Source: Bettongia penicillata ogilbyi (Eukaryota > Chordata > Mammalia > Diprotodontia > Potoroidae). Taken from it: DNA of 64,000 nt. The translations under genes were made by a program, and so were the position numbers. The notes beneath the pieces were generated by a model. That model was not told where the DNA came from, made no database searches, and saw only the letters and a program-made list of their open reading frames with translations. Positions within the stretch are counted from its first letter, which is position 1, and every line of letters begins with the position of its first letter. The stretch is taken from NCBI GenBank assembly GCA_023548195.1, contig JAJHZJ010000014.1, forward strand, positions 12,500,718-12,564,717, read 5' to 3'. Positions 44,391 through 57,129 of the stretch are shown here, one piece after another.

Positions 44391-45660
44391 ACTTGTAGTC
44401 CTAGAGAGTTACCTTAGGTCATTATGAGGTGAATTGGACATTTATCTGTTAATTCATCTGTAAAATAAGAGGATTGTACCACATTGCCCTTAGATATCTT
44501 TTGGTTCTATGTCAATGATGTAATGACACTGTGATCCTTTCTGTTTACAATAAACGCGTTTAATGACAAAAAAATGATAGATTAATATAAGGTATGTAAG
44601 TTAATATAATGTTGTACTAAAACGTATAAAAGCAAATGCAAGTTTAAAAAGTGACATTAATTAAAATTAATTTTTTATTAATTAAAAAGAAGGGACATTA
44701 ATTTTGTCGGATTAAGTAGAAATCAAACTAGAAATTAGATTTTCCCAAAGTCACATAGCTAATATGCTTAAGTGAAAGTACCCAGATGATGCTGATTCTG
44801 AGGCTGACTCTCAGTCCACTCCATCATGCCACCTCTCATATATAAGAATGAAGTTCATAACATTTTTCTAAATGTAACTGAAGTCATCATATTAGAATTT
44901 GGCTTAAAATATGTACTACAATTAATATAAAAGGTAACACACAAATACATCCTTATTTACCAACAAAAGGATATTTTACTGAGATGAGAACTAATTACAA
45001 CAACAAAAAAAAAGAACAGAAAGGGGCAAGAATTAGTAACCAAAAGACAAAAATCTTATTTATAATTAATGGAAGGTTAAACTACAGATACCTAAGGATT
45101 ATTGATATAAAAATAGAAATATAACTTGCTTTAATAACTAGGTTCAAAAGTTGAGATGGAGAGGTACAATGGCACTAGAACTGGAGTAAAGAAGGGCTGA
45201 CCTCAAATTCTACCACACACTTACCATTTGTGTGTTTCCAAGTAAGTCATTTAACTGTCTGTTTCTCAGTTTCCTCACACTTCAGATAGGGAAACTGGAT
45301 TCAGTGGTCTTTCATATTCTCACCAGTTCTAAAATAGATACCCTTTCCTCTAGGGAAATCTGAGAATAATTAAATAAAGTACTAGAAAACAAATCCACAT
45401 TTTGCTCATATTAAACAATGTCTGAATTTTCCTATTAAAAGAAAAAGACCTGTAGAATAGCTCAAGAAAAAATTCATCATGGTGCAGTGGAAAGATCACT
45501 GGATTAACATCATAAGACTTAAATTCAGATCTCACTTGTTCTTTTGCTAAGTTAACTTAACTTTCTTGAGCCTCCATTTCCTCATCTATTGAACTAGATT
45601 GCTTCTCAGGTATTTTCTAATTCTATGTCAATGATCCTATGTTGCTAATGATCCTTACTA
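44391..45660. repeat. Cluster of degraded MIR/CORE-SINE copies
   Basis: SINE fragments at about 44430-44530 (+), 44735-44850 (-, AAAGTCACATAGCTAATATG), 45160-45350 (+, TTTCTCAGTTTCCTCACAC) and 45475-45650 (+, TGGTGCAGTGGAAAGATCACT, CATTTCCTCATCTATTG). AT-rich unique-looking sequence lies between. Confidence 0.75.
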
Positions 45661-46490
45661 TTTGCATTAAACAATTTTAATGCAAAAAAATCTAGATTAA
45701 TATTAAGAGGTTAGACATACATAAGGGCAAATAGAAATTTTTTAAATAGGAGTGGCATTAATATTATCTTATTAAGTGTAATTCAGACTAGAAAACACTG
45801 AAAGAGAGAGAAGAGCATTACATATTGGTGAAAGTCAAGAAGAATACCAAATATGTAATAATGTAAAAGTTATACCATGAAATTCATAAAAGGTAGGTTA
45901 ACAATAATAGAGAATCAGAAAAACATGGGTCTAAAACTCTCCTATGACACATACTGATTGTGTCAATCCACCTCTTAGTACCAAAAGCAAGATTATAAAC
46001 TTCAGGATTATCTGTTGATCTGTTGGTAGAAGGTTTCCTCCCAAGAACTTGCTACTTCATGAAACCACAAATCCAACCCCTCTGCTCCCCACCCCCCAAA
46101 AAAATAAGAGGAAAAGGAGATACAATTATAACAGTAAGATACTTTGATACTTCATTATCAAACAATAATAAATCAAATAAGAAAATTAATAATAAATAAA
46201 TCAAAGATCTGAAATACATTAAAAGTTGGAATCAACATATATGTGGCAGGAACTAAATGAGACAAGTAGGGGATATATACTCTTTTCAACTGTTCACTTA
46301 ATGGTTAAAAGAATTTTTTACACAGTCGCAGAGAAATTTTTCAAAGATTCAAAAATGTAGAGGTTATGTCTGTCATATTGTCAGACCCCAATGGAATCAA
46401 ATAAACATTAAATTACAAAATGAGGAAATATTATAAAACTATGTGGGAACTAAAAGACAATGCACAAACCAATAAAAGTTTCAAAGACAT
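45661..46490. other. AT-rich intergenic, nothing recognised
   Basis: No open frame of note and no repeat I can place with confidence. Confidence 0.5.
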
Positions 46491-46496
46491 GATGTA

Positions 46497-47600
46497 GAGG
46501 GGGGAGATGCCAAAGATGGTGGATGCGAAGCAAACCAGCTAAATGCTCTCAATATTCCCCCTCCAAACAAATTTGCCTTAAATTTTGGAGTGGCAGAGTC
46601 AACAAAAGATCAGAGTGAGACATTTTTCTGACCAAAGAAAACATAGGAAGTCAGCAAGAGAAGTTTTTGACACCAAGGTGGTCTGTCTAGAACCCATACA
46701 CTGTGGTGGTAACAGCAGCTTCAGGAGCTCTTAATCCAGAGAATTTAACAAGATATGACAACTGGTCAGAAAGAGATTACAGGGGACCCTTTGCTGGCAC
46801 TGGATACAACTGGCACTGATTGGAAACCCTAATTCCCATATAGTTCCTGGGCATAGAGGAGTTCTGGTGGTCAGTCAAAAGAAAGCAGGGTTTCTGGTCA
46901 CTATTCAAAGGCAAAGAAAGCACTAGTACATGTGGCTGCAGGCTTCTGGGTAAAGATCAGAACATAGAAGAGGAAAGCAGTGAACACATCTCTCCCAGGA
47001 TCACATCAACTTGGAAGCATCAAAAACTTTCAAACCCCCAAAACTAGCTCCAAAAACAGCAGCACAAAAAATGCCTGAAACTTAGAACTATGCTTCTTCA
47101 CTCTCAGGTGAGCAGAGTCCAAATTTAACAAAAAGTTCTTTCAAGAAATTGACTGGAAAAATGAGCAAATCATAAAAAAAGAATATGACCATAGAAAGCT
47201 ACTATGATGTCAGGGAAGACTAAGATATAAACTCAGAAGAAAACAACAAAGAGAAAGCAACCATTAATAAAATCTCAAAGACAAATGCTAATTGAACCTA
47301 AATCCACCTAGAATTGCTAGAAGAGTTCTGCTTCTTCAAAATTTCAAAAATTCTTCATCAAAAAGTGCTAAGAAAGAGATGAGTGGTACAGAAAAGATGC
47401 AAAAGTTAGTGATGCAAGACACTAATAAAAGAGAATTAACAGCTTGATAAAAAGAGGCACGATAAAATAACTCCTTAAAAATAGAATTGACCAAATGGCA
47501 AAAAAAAAAAAAAGGTACACAAATTCTCTGAAGAAAAGGACTCCTTAAAGAAGTAGAACTGGTCAAATGGAAAAGGAGACACAAAAACTCAATGAAAGAC
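46497..47600 (+). mobile_element. LINE-1/HAL1 5' UTR and ORF1 start, truncated
   Basis: It starts AGAGGGGGGAGATGCCAAAGA near 46497 and has a 5' UTR layout like the copy at 18661 (GCAGCTTCAGGAGCTCTTAA; ATGAGCAAATCATAAAAAAAG near 47160). It then enters coiled-coil-like ORF1 sequence with many stops and ends near 47600 next to a SINE fragment. Confidence 0.75.
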
Positions 47601-47609
47601 TAGGTTGTG

Positions 47610-47975
47610 AAAATTCTGTGCCTCAGTTTCCTCATATGCAAAATTAGGGGCTCATTCTTAATGATGTCTATGATTTCTTCTACTTCTAAAACTATAATCC
47701 TATGATTTTCCATGTGATAGCCCAATTCAATTGTTGTTCAGTTGTTTCAGTTGTGTCCAACAGTTCATGACCCCATTTGGAGTTCTCTTGGCAAAGATCC
47801 TGGAATGATTTGCCGTTTCCTTTTCCAGATCACATAAAGAAACAGATGCAAACAGTAACTTGTTCAAAGTCACACAGCTAGTAAGGGTCTGAGGCCAGAT
47901 TTGAACTCAGAAAAGTGGGTCTTCCTGACTCCAAGCCCGGCCCTCTATCCACCGCATCACCTAGCTGCCCCTCCT
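47610..47975. repeat. MIR fragment and CORE-SINE
   Basis: 47610-47705 is a + strand MIR end (TGCCTCAGTTTCCTCATATG). 47735-47975 is a near full-length - strand CORE-SINE (GTTGTTCAGTTGTTTCAG, ACCCCATTTGGAGTTCTCTT, GTCACACAGCTAGTAAGG, ATCACCTAGCTGCCCC). Confidence 0.88.
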
Positions 47976-48194
47976 GCTATGTGATAGGTGCTAAGGCCAC
48001 AAAAACAAAACAAACTTACAAAAAATAGTCCCTGCCTTTGAAGAGTTTGTATTCTTCTTGGGGAAAAGGTGCAGGAGAAGGGAAAAGATGCAACATAAAA
48101 TTGAGGACTCCTTCATGTGCCTCCTAAATCCTCTCTTCCCCAGGCAAAACATCGTTCCATGCTTTCAAATCATTGTCATATGTTATGAATTCAC

Positions 48195-48355
48195 AACAGC
48201 AAATGAATTCAAGTCATTTCCACCTCTTGGTCTCCTTCCAATCAACTTAAGCTAACCAACTTAGCATATTCTTCCTAAAATGCAGCATCCAGAATTGAAC
48301 ATAACACTATCTGTGGTCTGACCACAGTAGAGTACAGCAGGATTATCCATTGCTT
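48195..48355 (+). mobile_element. CR1/L3-like LINE fragment
   Basis: TTCCTAAAATGCAGCATCCAG, AATTGAACATAACACTATCTG and GTGGTCTGACCACAGTAGAG in this order recall the conserved 3' end of CR1/L3-type LINEs. Short and diverged. Confidence 0.55.
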
Positions 48356-48746
48356 AGTCATCAACACAAATAGCAAATAAACCCATTTATCCAAACAGCA
48401 AACAGAACTCAAAGGAAGTGTACATATGAGAATATATAGCAGCCAAGACATGAAAGAGAATGAATTCTCCCATATGAGTGAGATAACTCAGTTCAACCAA
48501 GAGATAGGATCTCAGTTGTCACCCCAGGGAAAATTCCCTGAGATCTCTAATGCAGTAAATTGGAGAAAGGTACTAAATCCTTCACATGTCAACTTCTCTG
48601 AGTTTTTCTCTCCCTTCAGGAACTTGAAAAGAATTTGGAATGGCATGATTTCTCTCATAAATTTGGAAGCCAGAAAACCAAAAGCTTACTTCTCTCTAGT
48701 TCTCACCAACACTCCCCTTATAAAGTAGACACAGGAACTGTAAGTA

Positions 48747-49555
48747 CAGTCATCCTTTGGAGATATTGCAAGTTCAGTTCCAGACCATCACAATAAGCAA
48801 ATATCACAATAAAGTGAGATACAAAAAGTTTTTGGTTTCCCGGTGCATATAAAAGTTCTGTTTACACTATACTGTAGTGTATTCGGTGTGTAATAGCATT
48901 ATGTCTAAAAAAAAGCATATACCTTAAATAAAAAATATTTTATTTCTGTGAAATGCTAAACATCATCTGAACCTTCAGCCAGTAATCTTTTTGCTAGTGG
49001 AGGTTCTTGCCTCGATGTTGATGACTGCTGACTGATCAGTGTGGTGGTAGCTGAAGGTTGGAGTGGCTGTGACAATTTCTTAAAGTAATACAACAGTGAA
49101 GCTTGCCACATTGACTGCCTCTTCCCTTCACTTGAACGTTAGAGGCTATTGTACGGTTATTAATTGGCCTACTTTCAATATTGTTGTGCCTCGGGGAATA
49201 AAGAGGCCCAAGGAGAGGAAGAAAGGTATGGAACAGTTAGTCAGTGGAGCAATGAGAACACTCACAACATTTATCAATTAAGTTCATTGGATGCAATGGC
49301 CCAAAACAATTTCAATAGTAACATCAAAGATCATTGATCACCAAAACAGATACTATAATAATAATAATAATAATAAATTTTAAATATTAAGAGTAATATG
49401 AAAATGTTACAGAGACATGATGTGAGCTCCAGCTGTTGAAAACTGGTGCCAATAGATTTGCTCAATACATAGTCAATACAAACCTTCAATTTAAAAAAAA
49501 ATGCAATGTCTGTGAAGCACAATAAATGAAAGCACAATGAAATGAGGTATGCCTA
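48747..49555 (-). mobile_element. Internally deleted Tigger1-like (pogo/mariner) DNA transposon
   Basis: The left end CAGTCATCCTTTGGAGATATT and the right end AAATGAGGTATGCCT are inverted-repeat-like Tigger ends. A TA dinucleotide precedes the left end (48745-48746). The left part matches the Tigger1 3' end (TATAAAAGTTCTGTTTACAC; AACCTTCAGCCAGTAATC). The right part matches its 5' end (CCTCTTCCCTTCACTTGAAC; ATCAAAGATCATTGATCACC). Most of the transposase gene is missing between them, with the junction near 49110-49120. About 0.8 kb remain. Confidence 0.88.
49358..49376 (+). repeat. (AAT)n microsatellite inside the Tigger copy
   Basis: A short run of ATA/AAT units near the right arm. Confidence 0.9.
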
Positions 49556-49619
49556 TTATCAATTTCTGTCAGTGAGGGGAGTCCTATCTAAATGGCCTTG
49601 AGGGCTTAAGTTACACATG

Positions 49620-52210
49620 TTTCTGTCATTTGTTTATGAAATTTGAACTATTATATCTAGGTCATGGATTCATTCTGAATTTATCTTGGTATAAGAGTGA
49701 GGTTGTAGATCTAAATTTAGTTTCTTCCATACAGCCTTGAAAAGTTTCCAGCAGTTTTTATCAAATAATGAGTTGTTATAACATTGAGCCTCACCTAGAT
49801 AGATCCATATAGAGGCACATTATCTGTATAGGCAATACATCCTAACATACATGACATCCCTTATATGTAGAAAAAATTATCTCTCAAATTTATGGATAGC
49901 AGAAAAGTTCATGACTAAATAAGGAATAGAAAAAATCACAGGAAATATGAATTTATATTTTTCTACTTTGGCAGTTTGGTGTAGCAGGTAAATTAATTTA
50001 GGTAGTACTGTATTTCTATTTTTACATTCATTCCTTCTCTTCATGAGCAATTATATTCTTCCAGTTATTTAGATTCATATAAGTATAAACAGTGATTTTT
50101 TTGTGGTATTTATATAATTCTTGCATGTGTCTTGGTAGGTAACTATTTTCTGTAGTTGTGTTATTTTAACATTTTTAAACTGATTTTTTTTTCAAACAAA
50201 AGATCCACCTTCTCTCCTTCCCACCTCTCGCTCCCCCACTGAGAAAGCAAGAAAAACAAAACTCCTATTGCTAACATGTAAGTCAAGCAATACGCATTTG
50301 GCCATGCGCCATTTTCAAAAAAAGTCTCAATCTACATTCTCAGTCTATTACCTCTATATCAGGAGCTGTCTAGCCCTTTTCATCGTAAGTCCTTTAGAGT
50401 CATGGTTGGTCCACATAGTGAACAGAATTCTTGCTTTTCAAAGTTGTCAGTCTTTACAATGTTGTTGATATTATACAACTAGTTCTTCTGTTTCTACCCA
50501 CTTCACTTTAATTGTTCGTGTAAGTCTTTCCAGGTTTCTGAAACCATCACCTTCAACATTTCTTACAGCAAAAGAATATTCAGTCACATTCATATTCCAT
50601 AACTTGTTAGTTTCCAAAAGATGGGAATGTTCTCTGCTTCAAATTCATTGCCACCATAAAATTACTGCTCCAAATATTTCTCTGTACATGCATCTTTTTC
50701 ATCTTTTTTTAAGCCAGTATTTCTGAGTCAAAGTTTAATAGCCTTTTGAGCATCATTTCAAATTGCTTTTCAGTATACCCAGACAGTTTATACCTCTACC
50801 AACAGTACAATAATCTGCTTGTTTTCACACAAATCCAATTTTCTTTTTTTATCAACTTTGCCCACCTGATGGCTGTGAGGTGGAATTTCATAGTTTTATT
50901 TTGTGTTTTTCTTATTAGTGATATAGAACATTTTTTTCCATATATTTATTGACAGCTTGAATTTCTTTCCCTGAAAATTGTCTATTTATTCTCATAAATT
51001 TGAATTAGTTCCCCATGTACCTTAGAAATTCAACTTATCAGAGAAACTGTCTGAAAATATTGTTTTTCATTTGCTTCATTCTCTGTTAATTGCATTAGTT
51101 TTGTTTGGCAAAAAATTAAATGTATGTAATTAAATTGTTTTACCTTCTCTGAATCTCTCTGTCTCTTGTTTTGTCATGAAATCTTCTCATATTCATAGAT
51201 CTAAGAAGGTAATTTCTATCTTGATCCACTAATCTGCTTAAATATCATCCTTTTTGTCTAAATCATGGATCCATTTTGTCCTTATTCTTCATGTACAAAA
51301 TGAAATGTTGATCTATGACTAGCTTCGGCCAGAATGTATTCCAACTTTTTCAATAACTTTTTGTCAAATAGTGAGTTCTTGTACTGAAAGCTAGGACCTT
51401 TGGGTTTATCAAACATTGGGACATTTTACTCATTTACTTTTGCATGTTGTGTACCTAATCTTTTCAACTGATCAATCTCTCTATTTCTTACCCAATACCA
51501 AATTATTTTAGTTACAGCTCTGTACTATAACTTAATATCTGCTACTTGTAGGTCCCCTTCCTTCCCACTTTTCATGTCCCTTGAGACTCTTGACCTTTTT
51601 TTTCCTCTAAATTTTGCTATTCTTTTTCTAGCTCTGTAACACTTTGGTAATTTAATTCATATAGAGCTGAACAAGAAAACTTAATTTAGGTAGTACTGTC
51701 ATTTTTAAATTATTGGCTTGGTGATGCTTACCAGTTATTTAGATGTGTCTTTATCTGTGTTAACAGTGTTTTTTAATTGTATTCATATACTTCCAGTCTT
51801 GGCAGGGAGAATTACAATTATTTTATACTTTCTGTAGTAATTTCAAATGTTATTTCTCTTCCTTCTGACTTAATTTAGTTAGTAATATAGCGAAATGCAG
51901 ATGATTTCTGAGTTTATCCTGCAAGCTTGCTGAAGCTGTTAATTATTTCAATTAGCATTTCTGTCGACCCCCACACTCTCTATGTAAACTATCATATCAT
52001 CTGCAAAAACTGAAGATTTTTCCCCTTTGCCTTATTCTTTCAATTTTTGGTTTTTGTCGTTGCTATTGCTAACATTTCTAGCACTACACTGAGTAGTAAT
52101 GGTGACAGTGGACTCCTTTAATTTATCTTGATCTCGTTGGAAACGCTTACAGTTTATCTCAATTACCAATAATACTAGCTCTTAATTTTAGGTAGATGCT
52201 ATATATCACA
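49620..52210 (-). mobile_element. Old LINE-1 ORF2 and 3' fragments
   Basis: Read on the - strand this is degraded L1 ORF2. The RT active-site area is at about 51985-52010 (complement of CATATCATCTGCAAAA). The C-terminal region is at about 50560-50900 (complement of TTTCTGAGTCAAAG, CTACCAACAGTACAATAATC and CTGATGGCTGTGAGGTGG). Two stretches, 49660-49790 with 49985-50150 and 51260-51400 with 51680-51840, are similar to each other, so two overlapping copies are likely. No open frame survives. Confidence 0.75.
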
Positions 52211-52319
52211 TGAAGAAAGGCAAGGTGAGGAAGAGAATTAAGCATTTATATAATGCCTACTATTTCCCAAACACTTTAAAAGCATTACTTCCTCCTCTTC
52301 AACTAATTCTGTTCATTAA

Positions 52320-53330
52320 TTTTTAAAATTTGATTTTTTGCATCCCCTTCCAGAGATCATTCTTCCTTAGACCCTTCACTATTCATCCTCCATTTGTGTC
52401 TAGTCCAGATTCTTCTTTTCTGGTTTATTGTCCCTATATTCATCTAGTCCCTATTTTCTGTTTTCCTCATAGAATCAAAACTTTGAGATTTGCAGATTCT
52501 CCCCTCTCACCAGTTTTTGCCATTGCCTTTTAAAGTTTGCCCCTCTCCTTATTCCTTACATCTTTTCCATTGTGCCTCACTCTTAGAAAAATATCAGTCC
52601 CTTCAGACGACAGAGAAGACACTATACCTTTGCAGGATTTCCCCATGATATCCCTTTTTATGTTTCACTCAATTTCCTCCTTAGGTGCATGACTTCACAC
52701 TCCCCTAAGCACCAGTTTCTCCCAGGAACTTCAATTCTCCCCTGCCTAAGGCAGGACAAATAGCCATTTCAAACATCAAATCCTCATAGACCACACCCAT
52801 TATAACTCCCTTCATTGACTATCTCTCTTCATCCTCAGAAGCATTCAGCAAGGTCACTTCATTTTTTCCTCCTTTTCAATCATTCTTTGGCCTCATAACC
52901 CACTTCCCTATGGGCTTTTTTCTTCCTAAGATATCACAGAAGTTATCTTCCCCTCATTGCTTGCCTTCAACTTCACCCTGTTACATCACAAATACTCTCC
53001 GTCCTCTTTGCCTTCTCCCTTCCAGGCACCCTCCGATTTTGTTATTTATTCCTTAAAAAAAAAAAAAGCATTGATTCCACCTGTAGGCTGGGTGCCCCAA
53101 GGTTCTCTCTATAATGTCTCAGATCTACCTCTCCACTATTACCTCCACCTGACTTCTCTCTTCACCCATGTCTCTTTGTGTACATTTAAAGGGAAGTCTT
53201 TTATTGATTTCTTTGTTCTCCCTCTGTTATTGTTCTTGAAAGCTGCATTCATTCCCCTCTCCTACTTTTGTGTTGCCTATTCTCAAAAAACAATTTTTTA
53301 AGAATTTTTTGAACATCTCTTTACTGTTGA
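52320..53330 (+). mobile_element. Pyrimidine-rich LINE-2-like ORF remnants
   Basis: CTGGGTGCCCCAAGGTTCTCT at about 53089, followed by CAGATCTACCTCTCCACTA, matches the GVPQGS and following region of L2 reverse transcriptase. The upstream pyrimidine-rich sequence has the composition of L2 but few certain motifs, so the left limit is a guess. Confidence 0.55.
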
Positions 53331-53369
53331 ACTTCCATCTATTTCGTTTATCCTTCAGCTCTGATTTGC

Positions 53370-54930
53370 ATGATAGAGCACATTGGACTGCATCTTGAAC
53401 TTGACTGATATTCAGAACACATTATTCAATCTTTTCTAGCATTTTTTGGTGGGTGCAGAATAGTCTTATATCAGACTTTTCTTTTGTTATAGAAGGTTTT
53501 TCAGCCTCTCATTTGCAATATTTGTTACTTCTCTGGAATTATTAAATTTAAACACTATATATCTTGGAGTTTTCGGTCATGAGTTTTTTCTGGAAACAAT
53601 CTATTGATTCTTTTAATTGGCATTTTGTTTATATTCAGAAATCTGAGCTGTTTTCTTATAGTTGCTGCATTGTTCTGTTCAGTTTTTGGTTTTTTTTTTA
53701 CTTGTGATATGCTTCTGTTACCCATAATTCTTAGGCTGAGATCAATATGTTTTGCTTGAATAGAAAATATGTTTTCTTTTAGTGTTATTGCTTTTTGCTT
53801 CTCTCCTCTCAGATTGTCCTTCACATTGGTGTATTTGCACTTCCAATAAGTTGTCCTGATTATTTCTTTGGTGAGACTTAATATAACAGATTCTCATTTT
53901 TCTATTTTGCTAATTACTTCTGCTTCACAGGCCATAAATTCTGCTCTCACAATTCACAATCCTCTTTAAAACCACTCAGGATTAGCAAGTTGTGGTTCTA
54001 GGTTCTCCACTTCACAGGGTCCTCTGTCTAATTGTGTTCATTCATTTTCCTTTATTTTATGGTATTTGTATTGTTTGTTTACTCGATGGAGGGAGAAGGT
54101 GTATTTCCTCCAGCTGTTAATGATTTTTCCCTGTCACTTTATTTGCTTATGTTCAAGGTCTTGGAGTTATCTTCTTCTTGAGATTTGGTACTTTCAATCT
54201 TTTTTCCCCTTATTTTTCCCTCTTACTTTCTGACTCCTTTCTTCTGATGGCTTCCCTGGGAGGTGAATCTCAAAACATCTCAGTCTGAACTAAGTAAATC
54301 ACAGTTCAACAAAAAGAAAGTTGTCTGCTCCTATTGACTTTGGGAGGAACAGAACTGGTCCCAGCTATATGCTAGGTTCAGACTTAGTGGAGTGCCATAT
54401 AGTCCCATTCCCCGTGCCCCACCCCTAAACCTGCCTCAGTTCTCTGGCCAGGCAGCACAAAGTTTTGTCACATTACTACTATTGAAATCTGGGCCACCAG
54501 ATTTCTGTGGCCACCAGGCCACCAAGGCTCTGCACAGAGGGAAGAAATTTCAGTGTATTGGACTGAATTCTACTTCAAGCCCTAAAATCAATCATGCGCC
54601 TTTCTCTTTGTTCTTCTGCTCTCCCAAAGAGATCTTTTACAGCAGAGAATGCTGCCACAACTCTATCGAGACCCCAGAAAATTTCTGCAGCTTAAAACTT
54701 GAATATCCATGGAATTGGGCAGGGTCTGGAGGTGGGGGAGACTAGGGTGTGGAGTTGTATCTTCTTGCAAGCAAAACGGTCAGTTTAGCTAGCACAACTT
54801 TTCAACTGCTAGCATGGAAGCTAGTGAGGAAAGGAGAACTGAGTGAGATTTAATTGGACAGTAGTTCATGAAGTTATTTTTGACTCTTTTTTTGCATTCC
54901 TTGTCTTACCCCACCCCATCTATTCAACTT
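53370..54930. other. Unclassified, possibly a minus-strand retroelement 5' part
   Basis: T-rich sequence on the + strand up to about 54250, followed by a GC-richer block with a 117-codon frame at 54392-54745. The AT-to-GC transition resembles an inverted LINE ORF1 and 5' UTR, but I could not find diagnostic motifs. Confidence 0.3.
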
Positions 54931-54954
54931 AATAAATTCTATTACTTTCTTTTT

Positions 54955-55440
54955 GTATCATTATCCAGGATCAAATATGAAATCATGTTTGATATTCAAA
55001 GCCCTTCATAATCTAGTTCCCTCTTACTTTTTCCATCTTCTTACATCTTATTGCCTGCCATATATTCTTTAGTTCACTGACACTGGCCTACTCTCTGTTG
55101 CATGAAGAAGATACTCCATCACCTAGCACCAACATCTTGTATGCTCTGCCTCATCATCCCTGAGCACTTGCTTGCTTGGTTTCCTTCAAGTCCCAATTAA
55201 AATTCCAGTCTTAAAAGAAAGTCTTTCTCTACCCTCTCTTGATTCTAGTGCCCTTCATTATTTAATAATTTCCTGTTTTCTTGTTATACTTAATTTGTAC
55301 ATATATGTTTTCTTGTCATCTCCCTCATTAGATTGTGAACTCCTTGAGGGAAGACATAGTTCTTTTTATATTCTCAGGATTTAGCACAGTGCCTGGCACA
55401 TAGTAGGAACTGAATGCTCAGACTGACTGACTGATTTCCT
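54955..55440 (+). mobile_element. LINE-2 3' end
   Basis: The L2 3' region in order: TTCAAAGCCCTTCATAATCT, CTTCAAGTCCCAATTAAAAT, GTGCCCTTCATTATTTAATA, ATTAGATTGTGAACTCCTTG and a terminal CACAGTGCCTGGCACATAGT. Good match over nearly 500 bp. Confidence 0.88.
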
Positions 55441-55549
55441 GATATCTACCTAGACCATGAAGACATCTAAAGTCACTTTATCTTTTGGCACATAATATCT
55501 ATTTAGAGATGTTTGAGAAGTCATGGGGATCAGAGAAAATGTCTAGTTC

Positions 55550-56560
55550 TCTATCATGTTGGTCATATCTCTCTGAAGTTCCAACATCATTTTTTTAAAA
55601 AAATTAAATACACTGAAATATTCTCATTAAGATCAGGATGAATCAAGGATAATCACATTCATTATTATTATTTAACATGGTGATAGGATTATTAGCTCTT
55701 TCAATAAGAAAAAAGAAATTAAAAGCATAAGCAAAGGAAGGGTAAAATTTATCTATATTTGTCAATAATATGACTGCTTCCTTTGTAAAGTCTAGAGAAT
55801 CAACAGAAAAAAATGAGATCACATAGATAACAATACAGAGGGACAAAATTAAATCCAGAAAAATCATCAGTGTTTTTGTATCAAAAATAAGAACCATCTG
55901 AAAAAGAAACTCCATTTAATCCAAAAAGTAAAATTCACTTTAAAGTAGCCAAAATACTCTTGTTATATAAAATGGAATTAAATATCTGACAATTTACCTA
56001 TAGGACGCATAAAAAGATTTACATAAAGTAAATCAATCTCACAGAAATAAAGAAAAATCTAAATAGATGAAAATATATTCAATGTTCATGGTTTGGCCAT
56101 AAAATTCTGGGGGAAATGATAATACTCTTTAAATTTCTCTATAGACATAGTGCTATATAAATCAAATTACCAAGGAGGCACTTCCTAAAAATAAAGACTG
56201 AATTCAAATTAACATGTTTGTCATGTTGAACAGATGTCAAGAATATCAAAGGAAATAATAGGAATGTTATATATGGTAAATAATAGGAAATCAAATGACA
56301 AAATTTTAAAAGTGGGAATGACAAAATCAGGGAATTTCAGGATCTCATTTTAGATCATAAACATTAATTCTCAAAACTATCTAGTACTGAATTTTTACAA
56401 ATAGCAAACCAGGTAACTGTTAGATTATGTAAGGAAAATTTGGGGGGAAAAAGGTGCCACAATCTGAACTCAAATCCAAAGAAACTCAAGAACACAAAGC
56501 GCTCTTATTCACAAGAATGTTAGAATAACTGGATAGCACACTGGTGAAAAATAAGCTCAG
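55550..56560 (+). mobile_element. Degraded LINE-1 ORF2 fragment
   Basis: CTCACAGAAATAAAGAAAAAT, ATATTCAATGTTCATGGTTTG and AGTGCTATATAAATCAAATT follow in the order of the ORF2 region after the RT core. Frames are destroyed. Confidence 0.7.
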
Positions 56561-56569
56561 ATCATTCCT

Positions 56570-56612
56570 TTACAACACACACACACACACAAACACACAT
56601 ATACACACGTAT
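56570..56612 (+). repeat. (CA)n tract
   Basis: CA-rich microsatellite with ATACAC interruptions. Confidence 0.9.
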
Positions 56613-56621
56613 ACCATATAT

Positions 56622-56885
56622 TGTTGTGGTGGTGTTGTTAATTCACTCATTTCAGTTGTGTCCTACTATTTGTGACCCCATTTGGGGTTTTCTTGGAAAG
56701 AAAGTGGCTTGCCATGTCCTTCTTCAGTTCATGTTAGAGATGGGAAAATTGACGCAAACAAGGTTAAGTGGTTTGTCCAGGGTCACACAACTAGTAAGTG
56801 TCTGAAGCCAGATTTGAACTCAGGAAGATGAGTCTTCCTGACCCCAAGTCCAGTGCTCTATCTGTTGTGCTCTATCTATAGTGCT
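56622..56885 (-). repeat. CORE-SINE (marsupial MIR-like)
   Basis: Near full length on the - strand: TTCAGTTGTGTCCTACTATT, ACCCCATTTGGGGTTTTCTT, GGGTCACACAACTAGTAAGT, TTTGAACTCAGGAAGATGAG. Confidence 0.9.
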
Positions 56886-57129
56886 CTGTAATAGACACAC
56901 ATACATAAATACATATATTTGTATATAAAATATATACATATATAGAGACACTGTATGTAAACATGTATATATATACATAAAACATGTATGTATGTGTGTA
57001 TCACTCCCAATAAATTCTGCATGGATAAATTAGCTGAATATGAAGCTCCATTATTAAAAAGTTAGAAGAGAATGGAAGTCTATAATTATCAACACCTGGG
57101 CTTGGGTCATGATGAGCCTTGACAAAGAG

